NCBI RefSeq assembly: GCF_033958435.1
Contig: NC_134138.1
Span: forward strand, 179,040,798 to 179,104,797
Length of the DNA: 64,000 nucleotides
From: Carettochelys insculpta
Lineage: Eukaryota; Chordata; Testudines; Carettochelyidae
Reading direction: 5' to 3'
Part shown: positions 25,301 to 37,151 of the stretch, piece by piece
How the letters are laid out: every line of letters begins with the position of its first letter
Position numbering within the stretch: the stretch's first letter is position 1
Translations under genes and position numbers: made by a program
Notes under the pieces: generated by a model
The model's input: the letters and a program-made list of their open reading frames with translations, nothing else
The model's database searches: none
Told to the model about the DNA's origin: nothing

Positions 25301-26968
25301 CACCTTCTCTAAGGACCAGCTGTGCTCGTTGGTTTACTGGGAGACTGATTCCATTGCAGGCTGGCCCCTAATATAGGGGAGTAAACTTGAAAAGGCCGTG
25401 AAGGCAACAGAAATGCAGTTAATATCAGAACTTTGACAACAATATTTGCAAAAAAAAATTAATAGAATACTAAAGGTGGTATTTTGAAATCAACCTTAAT
25501 CTTTGATCTTGCCAGCACTTTATGGGCCTGGTTATCTTCACTCACTTCAATAATGGAAGGACGTAAGTGTTTGCAGGAGTTGGCTTAGTAGAGAAATGGT
25601 GCAGGAACAGGCATGTTCGTGGTGAGTTTATAAATTTTTCAGCAAGGAAATATTAAATATTTTCTAATTTTAGAACATGCATCCTGAATGTAGATTTTTA
25701 AAACAACATTTTTATAGATACTCATCCATTTTCTCTTTGTATCCTATACACATTTTCATTTCTATCAAAATAAAGAATTTTTAAAACCAGCCAAAACTTT
25801 GGTTTTAAATTAGAAAAAGATCAAAAAACATTTTCCATACACTAGGACTTGTCCTATTGCTGAAAGTCTTCACCCTCCACCTTACCTAATAAACTCAAAA
25901 ATAGTAAATATTAGTGGCTATGCTATTCAGCTATATGTGCATGTAACTTTTTTCTGGTTCAGTGCTTCCAGAAAAGCACTGAAATATAGCACAAATCTCC
26001 CTTTGATGGTCACTAACGCCTTAGTAATAAAGTGAATCAAAATTATCTCAGCTATTCAGGGTGGAGGGGATGTTCTGCAGTTACTGATGCAGAAATTAGA
26101 AGTTTTCTAATGGGTGGACGCAATTTCTTGCAAGCAGATTGGTTCCATTTGTTTGTTCAGCTTAAGCTTATTCCTCAGGAGCAATGCACGTAGAAATACC
26201 TGTAGGTTGATTGTCTGACAGGCTGGGATTTCCAGAGTCATTCTGCAGGTTTTCACGAAGCATCCAGTGAGTATAGGAAACTTTTACTCTCTGTGGCTAC
26301 TATTATTTTGGCATCTCTGACAGATTCCTAGATAGCTATCTTTCTAGACATTTTTAGTGCATCCATCCCCAGAGCATCTAAGCAATGTTAATCGGCAGTA
26401 CATCTTTGAAGTCTCTTCCAAGCAACACAAATTCATGACATCACAAGGAAGCAGAAATCCACTCTCTTCAAGAAATAGAAACTAATTCCAATGGAGAGGC
26501 CACACAGAATTTAAACTTGAAATTGTAACTTTCCTGTGTGTGAACCAGCTGATAGAATACCTAGAATATAATTCTTATCAAGATCTTTAAAGCATGTATC
26601 AAGTTATTGGCATTTGTGGAATAATTTCTTTAGAATTTTAATACTTTTGAGACATTTCTTTCTTTTGATCTTTCTTCTTTTAGTTTTCCTTCCTAAAGGT
26701 CAGGGCACGTCACTTATAAGAACTCTCAAGCAGTTGTGTTTATGTAACCAGCTTGAAGTACCTGAAGCCTGCATCTATAAATATGGAAATATGATCCTCT
26801 TCCCCCGCTCTTTGTCTATCTCATCTATGGAGGCCTTAATCCTACAAAGACTTATGCATATATTTCACTTTATCCCCTGGAAGTCATCTTAAAGTTCATA
26901 ATTATATAAAATTAAGTCTTTTGTAGAGTCATGGGCTCACTGGGTACTATTCAAGGTGGAGACTGTAC
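22384..26968. other. AT-rich intergenic stretch, no gene seen
   Basis: No convincing exon or gene. Around 23760-23820 the words GACTTGCGCGAAATTTGAG and CCTCGCATAACTTGTGC resemble the end regions of the element at 62760-63484, so an old relative may lie at about 23690-23830. The remainder shows nothing I can name. Confidence 0.5.
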
Positions 26969-27401
26969 GGCCGTTTCTACACAGGCTACTTCCTTCAGCA
27001 GTGGCATGCTAATGAACGGAGTGAAATATGCTAATGAGGCATGGATACAAATTCCCCATGCCTCATTGGCATAATGTCACATGATTTGGAGTCCAGAAGA
27101 ACAGTCTTCTGGACTCCAAAACACCGTGTAGAAGCACGGCCCCCAGGGAGGGCTTCCGGAGGGAAGTCCTTCTTCCAGAGGCCCCTTCTTCCTGAAAATT
27201 TTTGGGAAGAAAGGGACCTCTAGAAGAAGCATGTCCTTCTGGAAGACCCCCCCAAAGGCAGCTCTTCTACACAGCTTTTTGAAGTCCAGAAGAACGGTCT
27301 TCTGGATGCCAAATTACATGACATTATGCTAATGAGGCAGGAGGACTTTGCATCCGTGCCTCATTAGCATCTTTGACTCCGTGTATTATGTAGAAACGGC
27401 C
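26969..27401. mobile_element. GGCCGTTTCTACA-ended non-autonomous DNA element
   Basis: The left end GGCCGTTTCTACACAGGC and the right end (reverse complement GGCCGTTTCTACATAATA) are inverted. Flanking triplets are TAC and TAT, differing at one base. Long subterminal inverted repeats hold ATGCTAATGAGGCA words on both sides and GTCCAGAAGAACGGTCTTCTGG near the middle, with the same palindrome in a second copy. At 433 bp it codes for nothing recognisable. The termini place it with the other GTCTACAC-type elements of this window. Confidence 0.8.
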
Positions 27402-27851
27402 TATCTTATTATATATTTGTACCCTAGGGCTTAACACAGATGGTTCCCAATTTCCAGGAAAGCCTCTAGGTGTTGTTCTATAACCACAGACTCTATAAAG
27501 TTAGTTTTCAAAGAAGATACAAAAGATCATTTATTATGTCTGTTAATGACAAGTCCCTTGCTGACCTGGCCTGGAGAAGAGTGACAGTGATGTAAGTGAA
27601 CTGACCAGGTAAATAGATAAAGGTCAAACAAGGAAATGTGTGTTGTGCAAACACTAGATAAATGCTTGTTTAAAAAATCCTTTATCTTTAAAGAAATTGA
27701 TTCAGAACTTCACTCCCAGTATAATTAAAATATTTTGGGTACTGTCACTCAGTACTAGGAGGAGCTGACAGAGAAACAGGTTTCCAGTTTCATCAAAAAA
27801 TAGCAAAAGAGGAAGAAGGGTTCTTTTGAAGACGGGGTTTATTTTCAAAAC
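27402..27851. other. intergenic stretch, nothing recognised
   Basis: Short anonymous stretch between two DNA elements. The minus frame at 27702-27998 spans into the next element and is not a gene. Confidence 0.5.
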
Positions 27852-28012
27852 AGCCCTGTCTACACTGCTTTTTTTTTCTTTTGAAAGAATCTCTTCTGAA
27901 ATCAGATTATGCAAATGAAGTGCCAGATATGTAAATAAGTACCCCATTTGCATTTCATTTTCCCTCATTTGCATTCCTCTTTCAAAAGAGTAATGCAAAT
28001 GTAGACGTATCC
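27852..28012. mobile_element. short TTTCAAAAGA-type DNA element
   Basis: About 160 bp. Left end has TGTCTACACTGC and right end, reversed, GGATACGTCTACATTTGC. The words CTTTTGAAAGAATC on the left and CTCTTTCAAAAGAGT on the right are the subterminal inverted motif, with ATTTGCAT words between. No matching flanking triplet is visible. Similar TTTCAAAAG words lie near the 54431 end of the Harbinger element. Confidence 0.6.
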
Positions 28013-28861
28013 TGAGAGAAAAATGTAATGAAGCAGTAGTAGGAGCAGAAAAGGAAACCCAGTGTGGCTGGCTAATGGGCAGGATGGCAGAAAACCTGCC
28101 AGGTCAGCCTTTTGTTTGCTCAGAGTTGTGGTGGTGCCAATGTGTTCTTGTGAAATATTTTGGTTTGGACAAATCAGCATTTTCCAACTGAACAAAATTA
28201 TCAGCCAGCTCCAGTAATAACCATAATCTGGGCAAGAAAACTCTTTAGGTTTGACACTCACAGAGCTAGGCCTTCACTTGTGATCCATTCAGTGTTACAT
28301 TAATGGCAATATACTTGTTTAAAAAGGTGGATGAGGGCTACATAAATCTATCTCCTCAAACAGATACTGAACGGAGAGGAGGGGCATATTAAGTTTATTT
28401 CTATTTTAACACATTTTAATGCATCTTCTGCCTTGTAGAAATGCAATGGCACCATTTATCATCAATACCAGAAACATGCTCAGAAGCAAACTTCCAAGAA
28501 GCTAAATGATTACCTAATATAATGTAGAATATGGCCAGTCCAGTGTACTTTATGGACTCGAAAGAAATAGTATCTATGAGTTTGTTTCTCTGGTGCCTTC
28601 ACATCATACTGGTAAACAAATTTACCATAGTTATTTAGCCCTATTATCATTACTCCATTTTGATTAGCTAATTAGACAAATCTATGAAATCCAAATGTAT
28701 TTACCGTTCTCATGAATGCTTAAATATGCAGGATCATATTTAAAATCATCATCCTCAAACAAGAGAAATTACAGTTTCCAAAATGATGGGGACATCAGAA
28801 CTGAAACCAGCTATTCATTTTGAATTAAGCATTTAACGTTATGCATCTGTACTGGACTTTA
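28013..28861. other. intergenic stretch, nothing recognised
   Basis: AT-rich DNA without motif-bearing frames, between two inverted-repeat elements. Confidence 0.5.
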
Positions 28862-29177
28862 GGCTATGTCTAGACTGCAGGCTTCTGTTGACAAAACTTC
28901 TGTCAAGAGAAGTTGACAACAGAGCGTGCATCTAGCATGCAGATCAGTTGGAAGAGATCTGCCAGTTGGGAGCCTTCTGTCAACATCCCTGTACACCTCA
29001 TTCCACAAGGAGAAAGGTGTATCTCAACATAGGTTTCTTTTCTGATATTTGATCCCAGGTGGACAGGCCAAATGCTGGAAAAGTCTCTCAAGACAGAACT
29101 GTCAGCAAAAGATACGCAAATTCATTGCATTATTTGCATATCTTTTGCTGACAGTTCTCGGCAATCCAGACATAGAC
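28862..29177. mobile_element. GGCTATGTCTAGACTGC-ended DNA element with inner hairpin
   Basis: The left end GGCTATGTCTAGACTGC pairs with the right end (reverse complement GTCTATGTCTGGATTGC, three changes). Matching TTA triplets flank it at 28859-28861 and 29178-29180, the usual PIF-Harbinger target. It is 316 bp and non-coding. It contains CTTCTGTTGACAAAACTTC and similar GTTGACA words like the elements at 21962 and 44433, plus a strong hairpin listed separately. Confidence 0.78.
29095..29158. repeat. near-perfect 27-bp hairpin
   Basis: Arms 29095-29121 and 29132-29158 are inverted copies with one mismatch (ACGC against ATGC) around a 10-base loop. It lies inside the DNA element 28862-29177. 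Confidence 0.9.
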
Positions 29178-29903
29178 TTAGCAACCTTGGTCTTAGCTTG
29201 TATCCTCACAATAAGTGTACATGGAGGGACAGCACATGAGGTTAGAGGGTATGGTGTGTTCCTCTGCATTTGAGCTTTCAAGACTGAAGATTCCTCTAGT
29301 CTCTGCTGCTTTCAATTTCCACACTGAATAATGTCTCTAAAACTAAGGCCCATGTCATGGCCAGCAGTGAAACTGTCTTGTGTGGTGAGCATGCAGTTAC
29401 TATGGCCAATCATGGGTTTCTATATACCTTGCAGAAAGGCATCAAGATACGTAGCATGCTTTACTTAACTGAATGGTAGTGACAAAGTAATAGTATTAAA
29501 AGTTATTGCACACCAACTTTTTTGCTGAACTATGTTATTGTTCTTGATTTCCTTTCCAGTGTCCAGAGCACAGAATGGTCCAGAGGTGGAGGAAGGGTAT
29601 ACCTCCAGGACACTTCAAAGGGAAGCACAATAAGCCTGCTCTCCATGGCTTACATGAAGCAGCCACCTCCACTGAAGACTATACATGTTATCTGGGGGAA
29701 AGGGGCAATGGATCTGTCCTGAAGAGCCACAGGGAAAGTATGAGGATTATTACCACATAGTTCATCCAGTAGATTTCAGTAGCACATTATTAACTATACT
29801 CCTGACTTCACACAGTGCTGGACCTCACAGTGCTTTACATATATTAATTCATGAATTCCTAAGAAAGATGTGAAACTGAAGGCAGAGAGGAGATAAAGTA
29901 TAT
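29178..29903. other. intergenic stretch, no gene seen
   Basis: Three overlapping short frames near 29522-29873 have no motif. Nothing else is recognised. Confidence 0.5.
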
Positions 29904-30553
29904 TAACAAAGGGAAAGCCATGCTGGTCTATATACTATCAAAACAAAAAAGCAGTCAAGTAGCACTTTAAAAACTAACAAAATAACTTATTAGGTGAGCT
30001 TTCGTTGGACAGACCCACTTCTTCAGACCATAGCCATACCAGAACAGACTCAATATTTAAGGCACAGAGAACCAAAAACAGTAATCAAGGTGGACAAATC
30101 AAAAAAAAAAATGATCAAGGTGAGCAAATCAGAGAGTGGTGGGGGGGGTCAAGAATTAGATTAAGCCTAGTATGCAAAAGAGCCCCTATAATGACCCGGA
30201 AAATTCGCATCCCAGTTCAAACCACATGTTAATGTGTTGAATTTGAATATAAAAGAGAGTTCAGCAGCCTCTTTTTCCAAAATAGTGTGAAAACTCCTTA
30301 TCAGTAAGACTCAAACTCTTAAGTCATTAATAGAATGGCCCACTCCATTAAAATATTGGCTGACCGGTTTGTGGATCAGGAGTGTTTTTCTGTCTGTTTT
30401 GTGCCCATTAACTCTTTGTCTAAGAGAGTGTGAAGTCTGTCCAATATACAAAGCACCTGGGCATTGTTGGCACATGATGGCATATATGATGTTAGTTGAG
30501 GAACATGAGAATGTGCCCGTGATTTTGTGACTAACCTGGTTAGGTCCAGTGAT
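29904..30553 (-). mobile_element. old Penelope-like element, third subfamily
   Basis: On the minus strand the 3' end is near 29904 and includes ACTATCAAAACAAAAAAGCA, AGTAGCACTTTAAAAACTAA and the PLE tail word GACCCACTTCTTCAGACC near 30012. Upstream (30370-30530) the GIY-YIG region is still readable as CQQCPGALYIGQT followed by NGHKTDRKT. Stops and gaps break the frame. The same 3' end sequence recurs at 55298-55442. Confidence 0.82.
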
Positions 30554-32429
30554 AAAGAAGTTAGACTATATGATTTGCTCAAGGTCACAAGAATCATATA
30601 TCCTGCCTCTCAGGCTGGTGCCTTCATCATCATATTATGGGTTGTCTGGTCTAGAGGAAGTAAAATGTATAAATTGGGTCAAGAAGCCTTCTAAAAGTAT
30701 GTATGTATCTGTTTGATTGGGCTCACCAAATCAAGTGAAAGTAAACCCACCCACCCCATCCTCCCCCCCCAAAAATAAACCCACCCTATAACACAACAAA
30801 TTCTAATTTTACATCTGCCGTAAGACAGCACTTGTAAGCTATGAATGTGTTGGTTAACTGACTATAATTTACAGCTGAATCAAATCTGTAGCACTTCTGC
30901 TGTCCAACACATTTTGCTAGCTGAAGGAGGTAAGCTGTACAACTCCCAGAAGCAGGTGTTTAATAAGAGATCAGATGATCTCCATTCTGCCAGATTCTGA
31001 GCATCGGGCTCTTCGACTTCTAACCTCCAGGTTTCACTGCAACCATTTTAATTACTGATAATTTACTGAAGCTCAGTTGAAGCTTATCCATTTTAACTTC
31101 TGGTTTCCAAAATGAAAAATCATCATAATTTAGGGGGGCAATAAAATGAAAAAAATGCTTTAAGGAAAGCTGTTTAATTCCCTCCCTTCCGTGTTACCCC
31201 TACAGCAGCTTCCCTGATCCAAACTTGCAATAGGTCAATGATTTAAGATATTTTTTCCTTTTGAAAACCCCCATACTCCTTATTTTGCCACCACCCTGGA
31301 AACATTTATATGCATGGCCAAGTTTATATATGTGAGTAGCCCCAATTAAATTAACATAATTGTTCAACTGTGTAGAGTCATTGTTATGGGGTCAAAAGTC
31401 TAAAGTGCAAATATCTTGGGGCAGAGTTCATGGGCATGGCTAGTGCTACACTACTAAATATCTAATGTCTTCCATGGAGTTATTCCAGATTTACACAGAT
31501 GAGAGCTCAGAATTAGTCCCAATGTGCCTGTGCTACCATGAACAGCATCGACCATACTATTGGTTCTTAACCAAGTGGAAACAACACACTCTGTTCTATA
31601 CAAATACTTCTTGTACACCTAGAGATTTTTTATTAATAAATATGTTTATGGTCCATCCCTACATTTCAAACTGTTTTACAACCGAAAGCTGGGTTTGTGA
31701 CAGAGTAGTGCAATAACTGCCTGCTGACATATAGACAGCATAATGGGCAATGCTGGGATTGTGGTACAAATAGCACTAGTGACAATAGGGAAAGTTCTGA
31801 TAGGGACCTGGAGGCTGAATTTATGCAGCGAGGTAAAAGTCCAAAATTTCCATGACAATATTCTTTGACATGCTGCCAATTCCACTCACAGGGCCAGGCA
31901 ACTATTAAGAGCCTCCGTGTTTAAATGTATAGATTACACAATGGTGTAGTAAGGAGGAATTTACGTTTATTATGAACCATAGAACCTCTGTACTGGCTTA
32001 CACTGGAGTGAGAGCTCCATGTTTATCAAAATGGAACTGGACTTCTGGAACATGAAATTAATTAGGTAACATGGGATTATTTTAAAAACTAATGTCTGGA
32101 GGAAAGTTGACAGATGCGGAGAGTCACACTTCAGGCTAGATATTACTTAGGGTGAGGATGAATTTATTAAAGGGGGAACTCTAAATCCTAGTACAGAGGA
32201 CAAGAAACAAGTTGACAAAGTACAAGTAGGAGCTAGTGTGGAACTGTTACATGCAAAAAGTAGTCCCATTTAAACCTAATTCAGGAAGGCAAATAACTAA
32301 ATATTGACAAAGATAAAAGAGCTTGTGTACAACTGCAAGACATATATATATATATATACTAAGAGGGTGAACTAGTGTGAGATAGAGAAGATGTAATAGG
32401 CAGAACAAAGACTTGGTGGAATAAGGCTA
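30554..32429. other. intergenic stretch, no gene seen
   Basis: AT-rich DNA with C-rich runs near 30762 and an AT dinucleotide run at 32342-32359. Part of 32100-32430 may already be degraded CR1 sequence, but I cannot set the boundary. Confidence 0.45.
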
Positions 32430-33353
32430 ATTAATGAAGAAAGGATGTAAATTGTGAAGTTGGAAAGCTTGCAGATGACAAAATTATTCAAGAAAAGTAT
32501 ACCCGTAACTGACTACAAAACAGCAAGTAGAATTCAATGTTAATATATGGAAAGTAATTCACACTGGAAAAAATAATCTCAACTGTACATATAAAATAAT
32601 GGGTTCCAAATTAGTAGTTACCACCAAAAAAGGAGGTCTTGTAGTGTCATGAGAAGTTCTCTGAACTAGGAAATATTAATAAGGGGATAGAAAATGAAAA
32701 TATTATATTTCCTAAATATAAATGTGTGGTGCACCCACCCACCCCTGAATATTATGTCCAGCTTTGGAGTTTCAATCTCATGAAGAAAACAGTGCAACTG
32801 GATAAGGTTCAGTAAGGGCAACACAGCTGATGAATGGTATGGAATAAATTCATAGAAAGAGAGAAAAAAAAAGATCAGGGCTGTTCAACTTAGAAACTAG
32901 TGGGAAAAGTGTGATATGGCAAATCTATAACATCACAAATCGTGTGGGTGGATGGGCAGTGTTATCTAACAGAAAAAAACAGGGCTTGGCCCATTAATTT
33001 AATAGGTGGCAAGCTCAATACATACAAAAGGACATTCTTTTCTATGCACTATGCAATTAACCTTTGGAACTCATTGCAAAGGGATGTTCAGATGGCCTAA
33101 AATGTAACTGGGTTTAAAAAAAAAACAAAAAAAAAACCTTAAGCTCATGTGTGATGTGTCTATCAATGGCTATCAGCCACAAGACCATGCCTAGGGTCAC
33201 TCCAAATCTCCAACTGCTAGATGTCAGGAATCTAAGGCCATGGTGGATCACCCCATAATTGTCCTGTTCTTTACACTTCCCCTTAAGTTCTGGCACTGGC
33301 CATGACTGGAGAATGAATACTTGGTAAGATGGTCTGACCAGTATGAGACTCAA
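32430..33353 (+). mobile_element. degraded CR1 LINE 3' region
   Basis: The order of landmark phrases matches the 3' part of sauropsid CR1 elements: GTAATTCACACTGGAAAAAA (32553), AATAATGGGTTCCAAATTAG (32596), a TATGTCCAGCTTTGGAGTTT stretch (32753), CTGTTCAACTTAGAAACTAG (32881), CTTTGGAACTCATTGCAAAG (33062) and CTATCAATGGCTATCAGCCA (33160). The end near 33340 reads GGTCTGACCAGTATG. No open frame remains. This is an old, 5'-truncated copy; recognition rests on memory of the family, not alignment. Confidence 0.75.
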
Positions 33354-34399
33354 TATATTATGTCTCTATATCAAGATGCTAGAGCTCTATGCCAGGGTTA
33401 CTCTATTAATGCAAACCACCCATAAATGGAAAGAAAGTTAAATAAGAGAGGTAACATCCATGAGACAGATCTTAGCCACTCATATGGGTTGAACAACACC
33501 ATACTTGTAGTAACATCTCAATTGCTTACATGGAAATTATATTGACATATGTTTAGCATCTTTTAATAAAAATTGGCAACTGGAAACACAGAATAGGGAG
33601 TTAGCATTGAGAGCTAGGACCACCAAAAGGAGATAGGTGTGCAGTGGTCTCTGTTGCAGCAACTACCCACTCAATGGAACCCCACAGCCTCAAGTTAGGT
33701 CCCCAGTGTCTCTCTACAATGCATAGGGGAATATAGTGTCCAACAGTAGGGTCCATACAAGCCAGCATGCTGAGCAGGGAGCCTCAACTAGCCAGAGGGA
33801 AATGCCATGGAGAGGGGTGTAATTTAAGACCTGACCTTGAATGGGAGTTAGGCACTGAATTCTAGGCAAGAGGAAAGCATCTGAACTCTACACTCTCCTT
33901 TTCTTTCTGTATTTTAATTCATGTTATTATTCATAAGGCTTCTCATTTGTCCCTGTTAGGTGTCTTGCAAGAACGAGGGCTTCAGGAAACACCCCCCTAA
34001 AGCGGACAGGTCCTGAGGAGAGTGCTGATGGAAGGCAAGAACTTCCCAGATAACCACTGCCCGACGTCAAGGAGGATGGGTGCTGGTTCATCATTCCCCA
34101 TAAACTGAGTTCATTTACTGATATTACCTTTGTTTTTTGTTGCTGGGCTATCCTCAAAGGCAAAGAATTTGAAAGTGACCTGGATAGAGGGCCAAGTCAC
34201 AGGAAGAGGCAGGTCACCACAGAGGAAGAGCAGCTGCTGGCAGGGGACACCCACAACAGAAGGAACTGCTGTGCCATTCCTCTGGGCAAGTCCATCCTAT
34301 TTCCATACACCTACTGCATTCAGCACATCTCAGGCACAAAGGATGATTGCAGAAGAGAGCTGTTTTCCTTCACATCCCAGCTCCGGGTGGCACACTCAC
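33354..34399. other. stretch without a gene, next to a candidate exon
   Basis: No exon or repeat is clear here. If 34400-34577 is a real exon, this would be the start of the following intron on the minus strand. Confidence 0.45.
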
Positions 34400-34577
34400 A
34401 CGTCTTAATAAACACCTTCTCCTCAATGTCCAGGAAAGCCTGCGGCAACATCATCCCTTCAATCTCTTCACAGTAGACTGCTGTAATTTTCTTCAGGGGC
34501 CCTGCTGCTGATGTGTTAAAGAAGCAAGATTTGAGGAATGTGCGCAGAAGTGAAGTGTCTAGTATAATCTGTGTCCC
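34400..34577 (-). CDS. candidate single exon of an unidentified host gene
   Basis: On the minus strand a pyrimidine-rich stretch ending CTTGGCACAG (upstream of 34577) resembles a splice acceptor. It is followed by 178 open bases encoding 59 residues that begin GTQIILDTSLLRTFLKSCFF and end LDIEEKVFIKT. A strong donor GTGAGTG follows at 34399. The exon would start in phase 0 and leave one base for the next codon. Composition looks like an ordinary intracellular protein, with three Cys residues, and contains no retroelement motif. I cannot name the gene. It stands alone: I found no partner exon within the window, so it could be chance, or one exon of a gene with very long introns filled by the repeats around it. 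Confidence 0.4.
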
Positions 34578-35739
34578 CTGTGCCAAGTAGGTTGGAGGAA
34601 CAGAAAAAAGTCAATATGCCTATTAACAGAGACTTAGACGTAGGCACACAGACAAAAGGTAAACGCAGCTAGGAGTAGCAGCAGTAGGAAGTCACATTTC
34701 CCTGACAGTAATCATGAAAAGTATTCAGGGATGCTTAGGTAAAATCATTAAGGCAAATCTTAGGCCCAAATCCTGCAATTTGTCTCTGTCCTGTAAGATC
34801 AGCACACTGACTTTAGTTCTGCTTCTTCTGTAAGATGGAAAATAGGCTTTTAACTATCACACAAACTCTGTATAAAGTTGTAACACACACAGGAATCACT
34901 GCAGCTAGTTAACTTTCCATACCAACTTGTTAAAATGAGAACTCCCCCCTTTGGCACATATTTATTCTTAGATGAGCAATACATTTATTCATTTTCTGTT
35001 CCAAGTAAACACTTCACTTCAGAATATTTTTTCAGGATTAGGAAAACCTTCTCTTTTCCCAAAAATCTCAAATAAATAAATAATAGCTGATCTGATTAAC
35101 CTCAAAGTTGCCAAATAAATGCTACTCTGAGACAAGCTGTATATGAGAAATTTCTGTGTGAAAAGGAGGAAATTATTTTGGTCAGCATAGACTACAGCCT
35201 GTTTTAAGAGCTTGTAGGAATATTTTACAATGAAGAACTTTAAATAAGCAAAATATGCTACCTGAATTGCACTTAGAAACAGTTCTGAAGATTTATTTTT
35301 ACGTTTACTATAAAAGCTGTCACTTTAGAAAGTGTTACATATTTTCAGTATCTGAAAGTTAGTGTAATAGAGACTGTATATAATGCAAAAGGGTAACTAT
35401 AATAAGTTATAAATAGTAAATAAAAATTTAATACTAACATATTGCAAACGGTGCAAATATTTAAGTATTGTGTTTTAGCTATTACTGAAAGCACTATCTA
35501 TAGAAATAAGTTACTTGTAATAGAACTAAATTATTAAATAATGACTATTTTAAGTTACATCAGCAATATTCACTTTTTAGAATAGCTACATGGTAATACA
35601 TCTTAGATAAATGTCATCTTCAGAATGTTGAGATTAAAGTATAATATTGACATTTATGGCATTCTTATTTGTTAGATTTGATTTTCTGTAGCTTTCCTAA
35701 TACCTCCTTTGCAAAGAAGAACATGGTACTGGTCTAATT
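34578..35739. other. AT-rich intergenic or intronic stretch, no gene seen
   Basis: Very AT-rich from about 34900 on, without motif-bearing frames or recognisable repeats. Confidence 0.5.
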
Positions 35740-36967
35740 TAGTAGGTAGTCGTCGTGTCCGACGATGATGTCTTGAGCTTGCACAGGCTCATTGGTTGTG
35801 GACTCACATGTGGCTGAGGAGTCCAAGCTTCGAATAGCATGGGTGTTCACAGTGGGGACAAGAGAATTGTCCTGGCTCTGTTGGTGTGGCTGTCGCTGTT
35901 GCTTTCTGATGCTCATGAGCATCAATGAGGCGTATGCGTCGCTGCTCTTCAAAGTTGTCATACGCATCTCGTGTGAGAGCACGCCAGCCTGTTTGGTCTT
36001 TTGCATGCAGCTCTAGCTGATCTGGTTTTAAGCCAGCTTAAGAAACGTTGGCCTTCAGGCAGTCTTTATACCTCTTGCGAGGCCTACCTTGATTCCTTTT
36101 GCCCTGTGGGTGTTCACCATAGAGGAGTTGCTTAGGGATTCTTGACTCATCCATTCATATGATGTGCCCTGTCCAGCGAAGCTGGGCTGTCAGAATCATG
36201 GCTTTGATGCTCGTGGCTCCTGCTCTGTCCAGGACTTCCAGGTTCGTAACTCTGTCCTGCCATCGAATGTGCAGTATTGACCTCAGGCTGTGTGTGTGGC
36301 AGCGCTCCAGCAGTTTTATATGTTTTCTGTACAAGGTCCAGGTTTCACAGCCATACAGGAGACTGGTCAGCACTACAGCCTTGTACACTTTCAGTTTAGT
36401 GGACTGTTGGATATTGCTGTGATTCAACACTTGAACTCTCAGACGTCCTAGTGCCCGGCTGGCCTGGCAGACTCTGGCATTGATTTCTTTGTCAAGGGAG
36501 GCATCATTGGCTATCACACTGCCAAGGTACTTGAACTCCTCTACTGTTTTTAACTCTGTTCCTTCAATAAAGATTGAAGCGGGGAGAGCAGCAGATCCTG
36601 GAGCAGGTTGAAACAGCACCTCGGTCTTTCCTAGGCTGATGGTCAAACCAAAGAGGTGAGTGGCATCAGCAAACTAGTTGATGATGAGCTGGAGATCAGA
36701 TTCTTTGTATGCCATAAGTGCACAGTTGTCAGCAAAAAGGGCTTCAAGGATGAGCCTCTCAAGCATCTTGGTTTTAGCATTCAGACGACGAAGGTCGAAA
36801 AGTGACCCATCAAGTCTGTATTTTATGTAGACTCCATGGTCCAGGTCCCTAACTGTGTGGCTGAGGACGCATGTGAAAAAGAGGTTGAGTAACACTGGGG
36901 CCAGCATGCACCCTTGCTTCACACTATTGGATATATCAATTTGACCTGAGGACTTGCCATCTGAAAG
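35740..36967 (-). mobile_element. non-LTR retrotransposon (LINE), 5'-truncated remnant
   Basis: Read from 36967 down to 35740 this is the C-terminal half of a LINE with an RT. It starts within the RT domain, runs through the post-RT region and ends in a Cys-His knuckle and short 3' end. The clade is uncertain: the C-terminal pattern (YLGSVI, LYGCETWTL, WQDRVTNLEVL) is typical of RTE- or Jockey-like LINEs and is not CR1. A piece of a DNA element (36968-37151) abuts its 5' end. Confidence 0.85.
35790..36960 (-). pseudogene. LINE reverse transcriptase C-terminal half
   Basis: On the minus strand the RT block begins with VKQGCMLAPVLLNLFF (about 36930-36880), then FADNCALMA near 36720, where functional relatives have FADD: the second catalytic Asp is Asn here. 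An in-frame TAG follows at 36674-36676, after which the frame continues as LTISLGKTEVLFQPAP, FKYLGSVIANDASLDKEI, LLYGCETWTLYRKH and WQDRVTNLEVLDRAG. The frame shifts near 36155. Below that, other frames hold the remaining tail with GQFSCPHCEHPCYSKLGLLS near 35810-35870, a Cys-rich knuckle ending in HM. With three disabling changes and no endonuclease or N-terminal RT, this is a dead copy. Confidence 0.85.
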
Positions 36968-37151
36968 AAAAAAGCCAGCCATGTGCTTCCGGGTGCCTGT
37001 TTTGTCAAGAAAGCAGCCAGGCAGTCCAATTGCTCTGTCAACAGAGTGGGCCACTCTCCCAATTGGCTTTTGTGTGTTGCCAGAAGGTTTGTTGGGAAAT
37101 CTCTTCTGACAGTGACTTCTGTCAACAGAGCGTTGTAGTGTAACCATAGCC
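36968..37151 (-). mobile_element. truncated GTCAACAGA-family DNA element
   Basis: In reverse complement it starts GGGCTATGGTTACACTAC (37151 downward) and aligns closely with the first 185 bases of the element at 21962-22383, sharing CTCTGTTGACAGA, GACTGCCTGGCTGCT and CTTGACAAAACAGGCA. It stops at AGCACATGGCTGGC where LINE sequence begins. The other terminus is absent. Confidence 0.78.
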
